42,268 nt of DNA, from positions 1 through 42,268 of the IMG/VR virus record IMGVR_UViG_3300043411_000628; one strand, given 5' to 3'. This document shows positions 16,011-25,431 of this stretch, in pieces. Source of the stretch: a virus. Position numbers and translations under genes: made by a program. Position 1 is the stretch's first letter. Each line of letters begins with the position of its first letter. The notes below the pieces were generated by a model. That model was not told the origin of the DNA. It saw only the letters and a program-made list of their open reading frames with translations, and searched no databases.

Positions 16011-16559
16011 TTAGCCTCCTTGTCCATAGCTCAGGCCGCCGCCAGTGAGACCAAAAGATCCACCGCGAAGCATCTGATCGAGCCACTGCTGATACTTATT
16101 CTTAAGATTCTGCTGGTATCCTTCGTAGACACCAGGCTGCCTGCTTCCTTGCGACTCAAACGCCAACTGGTTGAATGCACCCTGGTAGATATTCCCAAGA
16201 TTCCCAGCGGCGTATTGCGAGTTGTCGAATTGGAAACCAGCTCCTGGCATTGCTGAATAGGCAAGCTGTCCAGCCGGGCTGATGTTGAGGTAGTTCGGAT
16301 CAAGCATGTTCTGTACGTTTTGGTTCGCCTGAACTCCACCTGGATCGCTTGATATTTGAGGATTGAAGTTGATTCCGTAAGGATCAGCACCAGAACCTAC
16401 CGGAGCGGCTGACTGTCCTGACGGAAGGCCGCTTTTCATCGAGTCGATTCCAGATTTGGCTACGATTTGGCGCGGGTCCTGACCCATTCCCTGAGTAAAC
16501 CCAGGGTTATAGTCACCAGTTTTGAATGAGTATGCTGAACCGTAACCGAATGCGCTCAC
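16011..16559 (-). CDS. Gly/Gln/Asn-rich internal virion protein
   Basis: A 182-residue, low-complexity protein rich in Gly, Gln, Asn, Ser and Tyr with few charges, probably largely disordered, with one helix near the C-terminus (YQQNLKNKYQQWLDQML). I use the GTG at 16559, preceded by TTGAGGTG, instead of a TTG at 16571 that lies inside the preceding gene. It is adjacent to the ejection proteins, so a role in the same complex is likely. Confidence 0.55.
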   Translation of the reverse strand: MSAFGYGSAYSFKTGDYNPGFTQGMGQDPRQIVAKSGIDSMKSGLPSGQSAAPVGSGADPYGINFNPQISSDPGGVQANQNVQNMLDPNYLNISPAGQLAYSAMPGAGFQFDNSQYAAGNLGNIYQGAFNQLAFESQGSRQPGVYEGYQQNLKNKYQQWLDQMLRGGSFGLTGGGLSYGQGG

Positions 16560-16560
16560 A

Positions 16561-17025
16561 TTACACCTCAAGCGTCATGTAGTTCGCGACCTTCACAGCT
16601 TTTCGCTTCTTTCCCCAGTATTCAACCATTTCATCCTTACACATGAACTCGAACTTCTTGATGTCGAATCGACCGGACAGGAACACAAGCTCATCAATGA
16701 GAAGTTTGCCACCGCCGCGTTTTCTTTTGGAGTCCAGAACGTAGATCATTTTCACGACCATCGATGACTTGTGGCCAAGCGGTACCGGGAGAACGATTGC
16801 GTGGATCATTCCGTAAAACTTCGCCCCGCGCTGAAGGAGAATGACCACATGCGCTGGGTCGGCGAGTTCGTTGAGCAGGGTCCAGTAGTAGTCTTTCTGC
16901 TGAGTTTCGCTTAAGGCAGGAAGGATCGACCCTTCTTTCCACGCGCGCTTGTAAATATCGTAACAGTCCAAGATGTTGCTCGGTTTGGCGCGGACCACAC
17001 GAAGTCCGCCTAGCTTTGTCTTCAT
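16561..17025 (-). CDS. GNAT-like protein of the virion operon
   Basis: A 154-residue protein with a GNAT-like plan: an N-terminal strand-helix (LRVVRAKPSNILDCYDIYKR), a central strand pair (HVVILLQRGAKFYGMIHAIV), then VVKMIYVLDSKRKRGGGKLL, which sits where the acetyl-CoA pyrophosphate loop (R/Q-x-x-G-x-G/A) should be. GNAT-like genes commonly sit between the nozzle and internal virion genes of podoviruses, and it is uncertain whether they are active acetyltransferases. GGAGG precedes the ATG. Confidence 0.6.
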   Translation of the reverse strand: MKTKLGGLRVVRAKPSNILDCYDIYKRAWKEGSILPALSETQQKDYYWTLLNELADPAHVVILLQRGAKFYGMIHAIVLPVPLGHKSSMVVKMIYVLDSKRKRGGGKLLIDELVFLSGRFDIKKFEFMCKDEMVEYWGKKRKAVKVANYMTLEV

Positions 17026-19623
17026 TCAAATCCTCCGTCGTTCAGCCCGCACTCCAAGGAGAAGGCCGCTAATACCAAACCCCTCCTGTGTATCAATTTC
17101 AAGCCTTAGCTTGATGATTCGACCACGAACCCTGCCGGTCGGGATGAACGGGAATACCTGAGTCACTTGGGCGATGATGTCTGACATGGCGGTCTTTGGG
17201 ATCAGCGGTGCAAACTGAGTCCAGATTAAGACTCCGTCGGCATACGTCTTAACTAGGGCGTTCACCTGGTCAGTCACCCTCCCGCGAATTTGAAAACGGA
17301 CCAGCTTCTTGTTCGCAAACTGGCCGCCATCGCCGACGATCTCTTTCTCAAACACGGTCTGGATGGTAGACCCAAGATCAGTCGAATATGCAGCGCTATC
17401 CGCATAATCATTACGATCTGCGTCAACATTGATGATGATACGCTTCTCGACGTCACCCTGAGCCAGCACCTCGTCGACGATTGAGTAGCTGATTGTCCGT
17501 CCGATGTGCGGTCCATACCAGCTTGGCTTCCCTTTATTGGCTTTCATCTTCCTTAGGTTTAGCCAGACCTCTTTTGTCGGAGCTGCGGCGCCCGGTACCG
17601 AGTATGCAAGCTTGTAGTGGCCATCGTGATACACTGCGTTCCAGTGCGACGTGTCGATCCCAAGAGTCTTGTTTACTGGGTTGATGAATCCAGAGATGTC
17701 CTGCCCGATCGGAGTCGGTTCGCCAGAGTCTCGGATGAGATACACGTCGTCGAGTCCGGTCAGGATTGTTCCAATCTCGGTGTTCACCAGGGTCCAGTGC
17801 GAAGCGAGACCAACCTTATTCGAAAGCTGATCTAGGTACGCCGACCCGAAATCAGCAGCGGCAGGGATCGAGTTTAGCTTAAAGAGCTTCGTTCTTGAGC
17901 CAACGATGAGCTGCGTGTTGATGCCGCTATCCGCTGTTGTGATCGAGAAGATGCCCATACCCATTACCGGCTCGCCAGCCGTCTCGAGACCGATAAACGC
18001 GAGATTTGCACCTGAGCCAGAGTCAGAGAAGTTCGCTGGGTTGTAGGCGTTTGAACAGTAGATATTGCTGTACGCCTCTGACTCCGACGGACCACCGCCA
18101 AGTATGATCGATTCCTGAAATGCGGTGATGAAGTTGCACTTCGGAGGCGCAGTGGTCCCGAAATCAAACACCACCTGGCCGCAAATCGTCCCATCGGTGA
18201 TGAGGTAAATTCCTCGGTACAGTTCAAAAGGATCGCTGAGACTTCCAGGGGTTACGCCCTGTATCTCCGACGCGTTGTTTGTGATGTAAGCGACGTCACC
18301 AAGCTGCTGGAAGCAGTATCTGGACCCGCTCGACATATCCACCGTCCGGAAGACGATGCTTGAGAATGTGTTCTCGACTGTCGCAACTCGGTTCATGAAG
18401 TCGGTCGCAGTCTCGTACACAGCCTTGTTCACGATCGTTGTACGAGAAACGTAAATCGGTAGCGTCCCGTTTGCGGCCGCCGCCGAATAGCGGAAGAACA
18501 TGTCCGTCTGCGAGCAGTCGCAGTAGCGCCAGATGTAGTCGCTATACGTTGCGTCATACGGAGTGATGCCGCACAAGTTTGGGCTGGCCAGCGGGAGCGA
18601 GTAGATGAAATTCGAATCAGACGGCGTAGCAAAGACGTTCGTGATGAAGATCGGCTGCATGAGCTGAGGGTGTTCACCGACGGCGATGCAGTAGCAAGCC
18701 GAGTCTCCAGGAGGGGATGCGGCAGGGGTCACACGGATCGACGTCTCTCCAGGTCTCAGTGTCACGCTCTGGGGCGTAGATTCGCGAGCGCGGAATACGG
18801 AGGCCCTGGTTGTAGCCCCTGATCCGCTCGAGAAGTATTGTTCCAAAACAGAAACGTAGTACGTCTTTCCGGGTGTGAGAGATCCTCCGGTGTATCCCTC
18901 AACCGTGAAATTCGGTTTCGTCGGAGCGCCAAACATGACGCCAGTGACGCCTGGGTTCCCGTAGTTTGTGATCGGGGCCTGGGTAAAGTCGTACGTCGTT
19001 CCGCGAGTTCCGCTGGCATTGAGGTCGATGTATCCAACCCAAGCCGTCTGCTCGGTAGGTGTGCCAGTCCAAACCTCAACCGAGACATAGACGTTGATTC
19101 CAAGAATGCGGCTGTCGATATTGGCCGGAACAGTGATCCTAAGTGTGTTGTTTGCGCCTCGCGTTACTGCCGTCTCAACCGTAAAGTTTGTTCCAAATCC
19201 AACATATTGAAGCTGACAGTAGCCATTCGAATCAAGGCGCGTGTTCGCCGGAGACCCGATGGCCGTACCCCAGTTTCCACCAGTGGCCGTAATGAAAGAT
19301 GGTGTCGCGAGATTCACATACGTCGCCGGGTTCATGTCGGCATTGGTCTGGTTTGTGTGAACCGCCTGGACGTGGATCTTGTTCCCGAACTTCTTTCTCA
19401 GGATCATGGCATTGTCTATGCCAGCAACAGAGCTGACTGCCGACTGCGTTGGAAACGTGGTAGTGATCTGCGAGGTCCCGCCTTTTCGGTGAAGCTCGCC
19501 CAGTACGCGCTCGTACAGATTCTGTAAGGAACTGCAATATTGGTCAGGAAGATCCTCTGCCAGCGTCTGGTTTGATACACCCTGAACGTCGACGATCTTT
19601 ACCGGGATTTCAGATTCAATCAT
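17026..19623 (-). CDS. Tail nozzle/stabilisation-like protein
   Basis: An 865-residue, beta-rich protein with few charges. The N-terminus (VDVQGVSNQTLAEDLPDQYC, SLQNLYERV) resembles the start of podovirus tail-nozzle and P22-gp10-type stabilisation proteins, in which the early segment lists the positions to be 'installed'. Internal Ig/Fn3-like strands appear (LTPGKTYYVSVLEQYF). It directly follows the adaptor gene and precedes the GNAT-like gene, the expected order for the tail nozzle. GGAGG precedes its ATG. Confidence 0.65.
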   Translation of the reverse strand: MIESEIPVKIVDVQGVSNQTLAEDLPDQYCSSLQNLYERVLGELHRKGGTSQITTTFPTQSAVSSVAGIDNAMILRKKFGNKIHVQAVHTNQTNADMNPATYVNLATPSFITATGGNWGTAIGSPANTRLDSNGYCQLQYVGFGTNFTVETAVTRGANNTLRITVPANIDSRILGINVYVSVEVWTGTPTEQTAWVGYIDLNASGTRGTTYDFTQAPITNYGNPGVTGVMFGAPTKPNFTVEGYTGGSLTPGKTYYVSVLEQYFSSGSGATTRASVFRARESTPQSVTLRPGETSIRVTPAASPPGDSACYCIAVGEHPQLMQPIFITNVFATPSDSNFIYSLPLASPNLCGITPYDATYSDYIWRYCDCSQTDMFFRYSAAAANGTLPIYVSRTTIVNKAVYETATDFMNRVATVENTFSSIVFRTVDMSSGSRYCFQQLGDVAYITNNASEIQGVTPGSLSDPFELYRGIYLITDGTICGQVVFDFGTTAPPKCNFITAFQESIILGGGPSESEAYSNIYCSNAYNPANFSDSGSGANLAFIGLETAGEPVMGMGIFSITTADSGINTQLIVGSRTKLFKLNSIPAAADFGSAYLDQLSNKVGLASHWTLVNTEIGTILTGLDDVYLIRDSGEPTPIGQDISGFINPVNKTLGIDTSHWNAVYHDGHYKLAYSVPGAAAPTKEVWLNLRKMKANKGKPSWYGPHIGRTISYSIVDEVLAQGDVEKRIIINVDADRNDYADSAAYSTDLGSTIQTVFEKEIVGDGGQFANKKLVRFQIRGRVTDQVNALVKTYADGVLIWTQFAPLIPKTAMSDIIAQVTQVFPFIPTGRVRGRIIKLRLEIDTQEGFGISGLLLGVRAERRRI

Positions 19624-20256
19624 CTACAGCCTCCGGCGGAAACTTTTACCAAGCTTGATTCTGTTCGTCGAGGCCCTGAAGTCTGGGCTGTTGATCTTCG
19701 CTTTTTTAATCATGTCGTCGAGGCGAGCGCTCTCTTTATCAAAACGAGCGTCATCATCGAACTGAAGCGCCTTCACATAAACTGCCTGGATCAGGATGTC
19801 GTCATCAACCGCCCATAGCGGCGTCTCGCTGTCGCCAATTGGCGTGTACGGGTCAGGAAGTACCGGCATGAAGTAGTAGCGAAGCTCCATGGTGAAGACT
19901 TCGCTCGGGGCCGGAACCCAGTTGAACGTGCGCTCGTATTGGTCGACGAAAACCTTGCGAGGGATCGACGGATTGATCGAAGACTGCCTATCAAAATCAT
20001 ACTGCTCAGGCGTAAGGAACAGAACTGGAAGGCGATTCGATCCATTGATGATGTCGGCAGACCGAACGCGAAGGTAATCAGTCGGGATCGTCGCGCCCTG
20101 GGTGACAGGAAGAGATACGGTCTTCATAGCAAACGGCCAGTCCTGGTTTCGGTACTGGCCGTCTAAGAACATATTCAGCCACAAGCGGGCTTCTGACAAA
20201 AGATCCGTTCGGTTAGCTAGGTTGAGCGCTTCCTGAATGATCTGGAGTCTTGTCAT
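19624..20256 (-). CDS. Head-to-tail adaptor (gp4/gp11-like)
   Basis: A 210-residue protein with the typical adaptor plan: N-terminal helices (IIQEALNLANRTDLLSEARL, WLNMFLDG), then WPFAMKTVSLPV with a strand, the loop DYLRVRSADII, and a conserved-looking C-terminal region (LWAVDDDILIQAVYVKALQF). This fits T7 gp11/P22 gp4-type adaptors that join portal and nozzle. The ATG at 20256, with GGAGGAAATC upstream, is preferred over an ATG at 20277. Confidence 0.65.
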   Translation of the reverse strand: MTRLQIIQEALNLANRTDLLSEARLWLNMFLDGQYRNQDWPFAMKTVSLPVTQGATIPTDYLRVRSADIINGSNRLPVLFLTPEQYDFDRQSSINPSIPRKVFVDQYERTFNWVPAPSEVFTMELRYYFMPVLPDPYTPIGDSETPLWAVDDDILIQAVYVKALQFDDDARFDKESARLDDMIKKAKINSPDFRASTNRIKLGKSFRRRL

Positions 20257-20647
20257 GATTTCCTCCGGCGATAGCATGAACTGCGGCCATGTCTCCAGAC
20301 TTTGCCGCTTTTTTCATAGCCACCAGAGTAGCACTGTGCGCTTTCGCTTCAAGCTCCTTCTTCATCTTCAGCTCCTTGAGGAGTTCTTCGGACTTAAGGA
20401 GGGCCTGGTTGTTCTCGTTCATGCGCTTGTCGCCGATTTGCGAAAGGACATGGAAACGCATACGGAGGTCCTCATGCGTATCTTCCGCGAAAACAGGAAC
20501 CGTGATCTGCATCGCTTCGCCATCATGGTTTGTTGGACGAGAAATGGTGATCGCAGTCACTGGCTGGCTCTTTGGCCAGGCGCAGTCCGCTGGACCTTTG
20601 CCGTAAAACTTCGCTCGCTCAGGGAAAAGAATCTCGTTGTCGAACAT
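20213..20647 (-). CDS. Hypothetical protein between capsid and adaptor genes
   Basis: A 144-residue protein with a structured N-terminal half (SQPVTAITISRPTNHDGEAM, then a strand VPVFAEDTHEDLRMRF), a helical middle and a Lys/Ala-rich end. Its 3' end overlaps the adaptor gene by 44 bp. Genes of this kind usually code for a head completion or minor structural protein, but I do not recognise it. The ATG overlaps the stop upstream. Confidence 0.55.
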   Translation of the reverse strand: MFDNEILFPERAKFYGKGPADCAWPKSQPVTAITISRPTNHDGEAMQITVPVFAEDTHEDLRMRFHVLSQIGDKRMNENNQALLKSEELLKELKMKKELEAKAHSATLVAMKKAAKSGDMAAVHAIAGGNHDKTPDHSGSAQPS

Positions 20648-20958
20648 TATGCCTCCACTCGCTGCTTTGTGTGCGCGTCACGGATGACGAGCTGACCGTC
20701 TACTTTAGTACGCTCGAATTCTTTACCGATATGGATTCGTGCATCAGTCGCTTTTTTTTTAGACAACATCTCAAGGATCGACTCGGCCTCAAGGCGAGTT
20801 ACCTTCACCATGCCGAAATGCTCTTTGCCATTGATCGTGATTGGACAAAAGCAATTGACCTCAACGATGTCGGCAGAGTTGTCATGCTTCTTCTTTTCAA
20901 CTACTGGGGCTTCGCCCATCACTTCTTCCTGAGCTTCGAGAACAGATTTCTTAGCCAT
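20647..20958 (-). CDS. Small hypothetical protein after the capsid gene
   Basis: A 103-residue charged protein. The ATG at 20958 fits the GGAGG better than the one at 20961. It has an acidic/Lys-rich N-terminus, then a beta-rich part (CFCPITINGKEHFGMVKVTR). Its coding strand contains a run of nine A residues (complement of 20752-20760) coding for Lys-Lys-Lys, a possible slippage site. Family not recognised; it is probably a minor head protein. Confidence 0.55.
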   Translation of the reverse strand: MAKKSVLEAQEEVMGEAPVVEKKKHDNSADIVEVNCFCPITINGKEHFGMVKVTRLEAESILEMLSKKKATDARIHIGKEFERTKVDGQLVIRDAHTKQRVEA

Positions 20959-21032
20959 CATTCCTCCAAAATAAATATGGGGACCTTTCGATCCCCATAC
21001 AAAGTTACTTACAAAAATCCTGTTTTCAAGGA

Positions 21033-22268
21033 TTAAGCGTAGAACGCAGAAGCCGACTCGATGCGTGCGAGGAAGTTCTCGTTACAGATGACGGATTTGA
21101 ACATCACCTTCCACGAAGCCTTACGACGCTGGCTGAGCGGATCAGAGTCTGACGCGCCACGCGGAGTCATGAACGTCTGGAGAGACATCAGCTCAGGAAC
21201 TGCGAAGGCCTCTTTGCCAAGAACCCACGAGAAGTGGACCTTGACACCAGCCGCCGGAGTTGCCGGAGGAGTGTCGCCAGAAGTCGGAACCGCAAGAACA
21301 GTCACAACTGCCGACGGGTCTTGGAGCGACGCAACTTTGTACAGAACGCCAGTCGATGCTCCGAAGTACACGTTGTACGTGTAGCCAGAAGTCGCAGGCA
21401 TTGTGATCGCAATCGCCTCATCACCAGCACCAGTTGCCTGGGTCTGCTCAACAGTCACCGCTGTCTCGAAGCCGATGGCGTTATCAACCGCAGTTACCTT
21501 CATGTAGTAAGTGGTCGAGTTCGCAAGCGAACCGCCAGATGCCACAGAAGATGCAGTTGTTACCGACGCAAGGCGCTCAAGAACAGGGAGCAAGTTCGAT
21601 GTCACCCAACGAACGCCCATCCAGCGACCGGCCTCACCATTCTGGAGAACCAGAATGTTTGAGTACGATGCTGCCGTCTGGAAGGTGCTGTCTTTCGACA
21701 GATCCATCTCGACGTAGGGATCGATGAGACCCATGAACAGGCGACCCTCGTAAGGCTGAGCACCGCGACCACGGAGGGCAGCGATAGTCTTACGAGCTGT
21801 GTCTGTGTCGAAGTACGAGTTCGACGCAAGGCCGCCGCGCGAGCTGACAGCGCCTGGGTAGTACACAGACGTGTTAGCAAGGAGAACCTTGATGACCTCG
21901 CGGTCAATTGTTTCCGACGCCTGCTCCGAGAGAAGCTGAATCGCTTGCTCCATCACAGGGTGCTTCACGGTGAGGTCAGCAACATCCGAGATGTTGACGA
22001 AATCGCCCCACTGATCCATGACCGCCTGAACGGTAGAGATCGTGATCGACGCATTCGTGCTCGGAGTTGTTCCCTCAGTGAGGGCAACCTTTGGGAGGTT
22101 CAGTTTCTCGTAACGAGTGAACTGGAACGTCTTCGAGAAACGGTTCGGGAGCTTTTCTTTCTTGCCGAGGCCGTAGACGATAACGTCGCGCTTGATACGC
22201 ATAAGCGTTTGCGCGGCGATATACGTCTGAGCGTCTGCCGAAAAGTTGCTAAATGTTTGAGCTGCCAT
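21033..22268 (-). CDS. Major capsid protein, N4-gp56 family, with inserted Ig/Fn3-like domain
   Basis: A 411-residue protein that reads as an N4-gp56-family (HK97-fold) capsid subunit: DVIVYGLGKKEKLP, FQFTRYEKLNLP, LTEGTTPS, then DQWGDFVNISDVADLTVKHP and QLLSEQASETIDREV. Between about residues 233 and 340 there is an extra beta domain (GGSLANSTTYYMKVTAVDNA, YTYNVYFGASTGVLYKVASL) resembling Fn3/Ig-like surface domains often seen on phage heads, then the capsid fold resumes (HFSWVLGKEAFAVPEL). The insert probably stands on the outside of the head. It follows the scaffold gene and is headed by AAGGATG. Confidence 0.85.
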   Translation of the reverse strand: MAAQTFSNFSADAQTYIAAQTLMRIKRDVIVYGLGKKEKLPNRFSKTFQFTRYEKLNLPKVALTEGTTPSTNASITISTVQAVMDQWGDFVNISDVADLTVKHPVMEQAIQLLSEQASETIDREVIKVLLANTSVYYPGAVSSRGGLASNSYFDTDTARKTIAALRGRGAQPYEGRLFMGLIDPYVEMDLSKDSTFQTAASYSNILVLQNGEAGRWMGVRWVTSNLLPVLERLASVTTASSVASGGSLANSTTYYMKVTAVDNAIGFETAVTVEQTQATGAGDEAIAITMPATSGYTYNVYFGASTGVLYKVASLQDPSAVVTVLAVPTSGDTPPATPAAGVKVHFSWVLGKEAFAVPELMSLQTFMTPRGASDSDPLSQRRKASWKVMFKSVICNENFLARIESASAFYA

Positions 22269-22291
22269 TTTTCATCCTTTTTTGCGGAACC

Positions 22292-23038
22292 CTATAGTGG
22301 GATGTCCGCGTATTTTCCGGCCCATGCGCTAAGCTGGTCTGCTGTCATGTCGACATCCAGCTTCGATGGAACCTGTGTTTGTGTTTGGGTTTGGGCAGCA
22401 GCCGGTGGAACTACGGTTTGTGGCGGGAGCTGTGGCAGGGCTGTTTGCGCAGGCGCTGCAACCTGTGGCTGCTGAGCTTGTGGCTGAAACGGTACAGCCG
22501 CTGGGCTCTGTTGTGCCTGAGTTTCTGGCGCTGCCGACTCCCTCATAAAACCAGTATAGGGATCTACAGCAGGTGCTTGTGGTGCTGCTGGCTGAGCTGT
22601 TTGTGGATTGACAGCAGGCTTTTTACCGTTCTCGTCAAAGAAGACGAGGCGGTACGCGTCTTCACGCGAAACCCACTGGCCAGTCCGCGAACGCTCTTCG
22701 CGAACACGCTCGATCTTGTCCTGGTACTTCTCATAGACATCTTGCCCATAACGAAGTGAGAACTTAAGAGCGTCATTCTGATCCGCTAAAGCTCCAATCG
22801 CCTGTTTGGTTTGTTGTTCGATAGGTGCAAATCGCTTCGCCATCTCGCGCTCGAAACGCACTTGAAGCGCTCGCTCAACCTCAGGCTGAAACGGGCTCTC
22901 TTCTGGCGCCTGCTCTTGCTGCATTTGCTGAGGACGCTGCATAAGCGCATCCACAGTTCCACGAAGCCTAGCATTCTCGCTCTCGAATGTGCGGAGCTTT
23001 TGCATAATCTCATCCAAACGGTGATCCGGTACTGTCAT
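22292..23038 (-). CDS. Scaffolding protein
   Basis: A 248-residue, Gln/Pro/Ala-rich acidic protein with an N-terminal coiled coil (KLRTFESENARLRGTVDALM), a helical middle, long low-complexity Pro/Gln/Ala/Val stretches and a short C-terminal helix (MTADQLSAWAGKYADIPL) of the kind that binds the capsid. Composition and position between portal and major capsid fit a scaffold. Upstream GAGGAG supports the ATG. Confidence 0.75.
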   Translation of the reverse strand: MTVPDHRLDEIMQKLRTFESENARLRGTVDALMQRPQQMQQEQAPEESPFQPEVERALQVRFEREMAKRFAPIEQQTKQAIGALADQNDALKFSLRYGQDVYEKYQDKIERVREERSRTGQWVSREDAYRLVFFDENGKKPAVNPQTAQPAAPQAPAVDPYTGFMRESAAPETQAQQSPAAVPFQPQAQQPQVAAPAQTALPQLPPQTVVPPAAAQTQTQTQVPSKLDVDMTADQLSAWAGKYADIPL

Positions 23039-23059
23039 TTCTATCTCCTCAAACCCAAC

Positions 23060-23374
23060 TTACGATGTGGGCACCGACTGCTTTTTCGATTCCGCAGCAA
23101 CGAGCTTGTCCTGTTTTATTTCAATCTGACGAATCAATGAGCTGAGAAAGCTCACAGACAAGGATAAGCCTTTAGCTTCACCGATTCGTTTTGCGTAATC
23201 TTCAGGTTTTACATGGAACAATCCCTTGAGCAGTTGGTCGCTCTGGGATTGTAACATGAGGGAGTAGCGCTTCCAGCCAGGATGGTTAACCAAGGAAAGC
23301 AGGGCGCTTTTCAGTTCTTCATCCATTACCAGATTCATTACACCTGCTTCAGTGTGGATCTCTACTTTCTTCAC
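23060..23374 (-). CDS. Small hypothetical protein between portal and scaffold
   Basis: A 104-residue protein with a beta-strand N-terminus (KKVEIHTEAGVMNLVMDEEL), then helices. I use the GTG at 23374, three bases after the portal stop with GAGGGG upstream; a TTG at 23380 is the alternative. It may be a head accessory protein; not recognised. Confidence 0.55.
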   Translation of the reverse strand: MKKVEIHTEAGVMNLVMDEELKSALLSLVNHPGWKRYSLMLQSQSDQLLKGLFHVKPEDYAKRIGEAKGLSLSVSFLSSLIRQIEIKQDKLVAAESKKQSVPTS

Positions 23375-23376
23375 TG

Positions 23377-25431
23377 TCAACCCCTCATGCCTCTTTGGAG
23401 ATCATCAGGGCTCGTTGCCTCTGACAACTGGCCCTGGTTTCCATTAGGATTCTTGGGTCCTCGTCCTTGGACCTGTTGAGCCATCATCATCTGCTGCTGC
23501 ATCTGCTGCATCATCAGTTCTTCCGCTTTCTTCTGCTTCTGAACCTCGTGCTCAGCAATATGAGCCGAGACTTTGGCCCTGACAAGCGCATCCTTGCTTT
23601 CAAGAAGTTGTTTATGGAAGTTGATGTGGATGTCGTCGTTATCCGAATACCTGACTTCGATCTCACCATTCATGAGAAGAATCTTGTTCTCAATGAGCGG
23701 CGGAACAGTGGCCTTCATTCGGTCTGTTTCGACAACCTCTTCGACGTTCTTCATCTGGAACCCGTCTTTCATGACGCGAATGATGAAGTTCTGCCAGTTC
23801 ATGTTCACCCCTGCACCAGGAGGAATCATCGGAAGGATCTTCAGGAGCTGGAGCATTTGCTGAGTCTTTACCGACTGAGCCTCGACCTGGATCGAGCCAA
23901 CCCACTTGAAGTCGTAGTTCCCGTTGATGTCGTCAGGAGTCACGACTTTAAAGATGTACTCGTTTGCAAGCTTCCCGGTGATCCGAATGACCGAATCATC
24001 GGAGATGTTCTGCTGAATCAGGGCGTGGGTCATTGCCGCGAACGGGTTCAGTGCCTCATTTGAAAGCTGCTCGATGAAGTTAAAGAGGTCGGTTTGCCAT
24101 TCGCCGATAGCAAGCTCCGCCTGACCAGTGCTTCTTGCTTTTCCTGCAATCGGGTCTGGGATCTGTGGCTGGTTATCAGAAAGCTCAGAGATCATACCCT
24201 TAAGCATGGACGCGTTTTTGATGCCGACGTCTGTCAAATCCGGGAACGTGAACTGCTTCACGGAGTCTGGCGATGCCCACCAGATACCACCCGGCTCAAC
24301 CTCAAACGAGTCGGCGTTCGGAGCCGCTGCCGGGTCCACAATCGTCAGTGGGTTTAGGGTCATCGTGACCGAGTCCATCATCTGGTTCATGACGTCATCG
24401 AGCTGGAACTGCATCGGAAGCAGGACCTCTGGGAGTCCTCGACCGTAGAAATCACCAGGAAACGGCAGAACGTACCGACCGAAAGAGAAAGGGGGAGCCT
24501 GGAACCAGTACGGGTTCTGCTGAATCCTTATGCAGTACGTCTCATCAAGGATCTCAACGATGGCCGCGATTGGTTCTTTTCGTCCTGGGATGATGATCTT
24601 CGCCCAGCATTCAAGGATCGTGTAGAGCTTTTGGCCAGGAAGTGCTGGCCGGAATCCCGTTGCTCCGAACTCCTGAAGGCGCTCCTGGGTTTTATCAAAC
24701 TCCATCGTAGTCTCGCGACCGAGGTTCTCGATGTCTTCAGGAAGAATGTAGCAGCCCTCGGCTGCCTTCTTTTTGAGGTAATCAAGGTCGACCTGTTGAC
24801 GAAAGAAGACGGCCTGGATCTGGGAGGGGTTCGCCGCCGTGTCGGGGTAAACCCAGGTTTGAAACATGTCGCAAGTTTCAGCACATGGGGCGTCGTACAG
24901 GACCACGTCTTCATAAACGGTCCGCATCTTTGGAACCAAGATTCCCTGGTCGTCGGTCTCGAAGAAGCGCTTTTTAAAGATCTGCTTGTTCGTTTCCTTT
25001 CTCCAGTAAAGACGCATCGGGCTTGTGCCCAAAGTCACACACTGCTTCACCCACGGCATGACAGATTGTTTAAGATTCATCTTGTTGTCGAAGAAGTGGC
25101 GAACGATCATCGCGTTCACTTGGGCCGACTTCTCGTTCTCAAGGCCGTTTGGGATCGCCTTTAGATAGTCCTCTTGGAAGAGTCCCTTCACCAGGCGACG
25201 GGTCATTGTTTCAATTTCTTTTCGGAGCTGCGGAACTCGGATGTTGGCTCGGCCTTTGTAGTTTCTGCCGTCTTGAACTTCTGCCGGATTTGACGACCAA
25301 GCGAGATAGGCGTCCATCCATCTTCGCTCGCGCTCTTCGCGGTTTGCTTTTGAGTTCTGCCAGATCGAAACCATCTTGGTCATCATCTGTTCGGCGAAGA
25401 CTTTATCTTTGGCGAAGTTTGGTGCCTGCAT
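23377..25431 (-). CDS. Portal protein
   Basis: A 684-residue protein of podovirus portal size. Typical elements are visible: the N-terminal helical region (ERRWMDAYLAWSS), the wing (VMPWVKQCVTLGTSPMRLYW), an extended strand part with PFSFGRYVLPFPGDFYGRGL, the stem/clip helix region LDDVMNQMMDSVTMTLNP, then a long C-terminal helical Gln/Met-rich barrel (MMQQMQQQMMMAQQV). It is placed directly after the terminase (1-bp overlap), as usual. It forms the dodecameric channel for DNA packaging. Confidence 0.85.
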   Translation of the reverse strand: MQAPNFAKDKVFAEQMMTKMVSIWQNSKANREERERRWMDAYLAWSSNPAEVQDGRNYKGRANIRVPQLRKEIETMTRRLVKGLFQEDYLKAIPNGLENEKSAQVNAMIVRHFFDNKMNLKQSVMPWVKQCVTLGTSPMRLYWRKETNKQIFKKRFFETDDQGILVPKMRTVYEDVVLYDAPCAETCDMFQTWVYPDTAANPSQIQAVFFRQQVDLDYLKKKAAEGCYILPEDIENLGRETTMEFDKTQERLQEFGATGFRPALPGQKLYTILECWAKIIIPGRKEPIAAIVEILDETYCIRIQQNPYWFQAPPFSFGRYVLPFPGDFYGRGLPEVLLPMQFQLDDVMNQMMDSVTMTLNPLTIVDPAAAPNADSFEVEPGGIWWASPDSVKQFTFPDLTDVGIKNASMLKGMISELSDNQPQIPDPIAGKARSTGQAELAIGEWQTDLFNFIEQLSNEALNPFAAMTHALIQQNISDDSVIRITGKLANEYIFKVVTPDDINGNYDFKWVGSIQVEAQSVKTQQMLQLLKILPMIPPGAGVNMNWQNFIIRVMKDGFQMKNVEEVVETDRMKATVPPLIENKILLMNGEIEVRYSDNDDIHINFHKQLLESKDALVRAKVSAHIAEHEVQKQKKAEELMMQQMQQQMMMAQQVQGRGPKNPNGNQGQLSEATSPDDLQRGMRG

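Noticed and set aside
18838-19527. Long plus-strand ORF (229 codons) opposite the nozzle gene
   Set aside because: It is an antisense shadow of the clearly coding leftward nozzle gene, Arg/Ser-rich, without a ribosome binding site or recognisable motif.
20752-20760. Nine-base homopolymer in the gene after the capsid as a programmed frameshift site
   Set aside because: The gene reads normally through it (Lys-Lys-Lys) and no useful alternative frame follows; possible slippage only.
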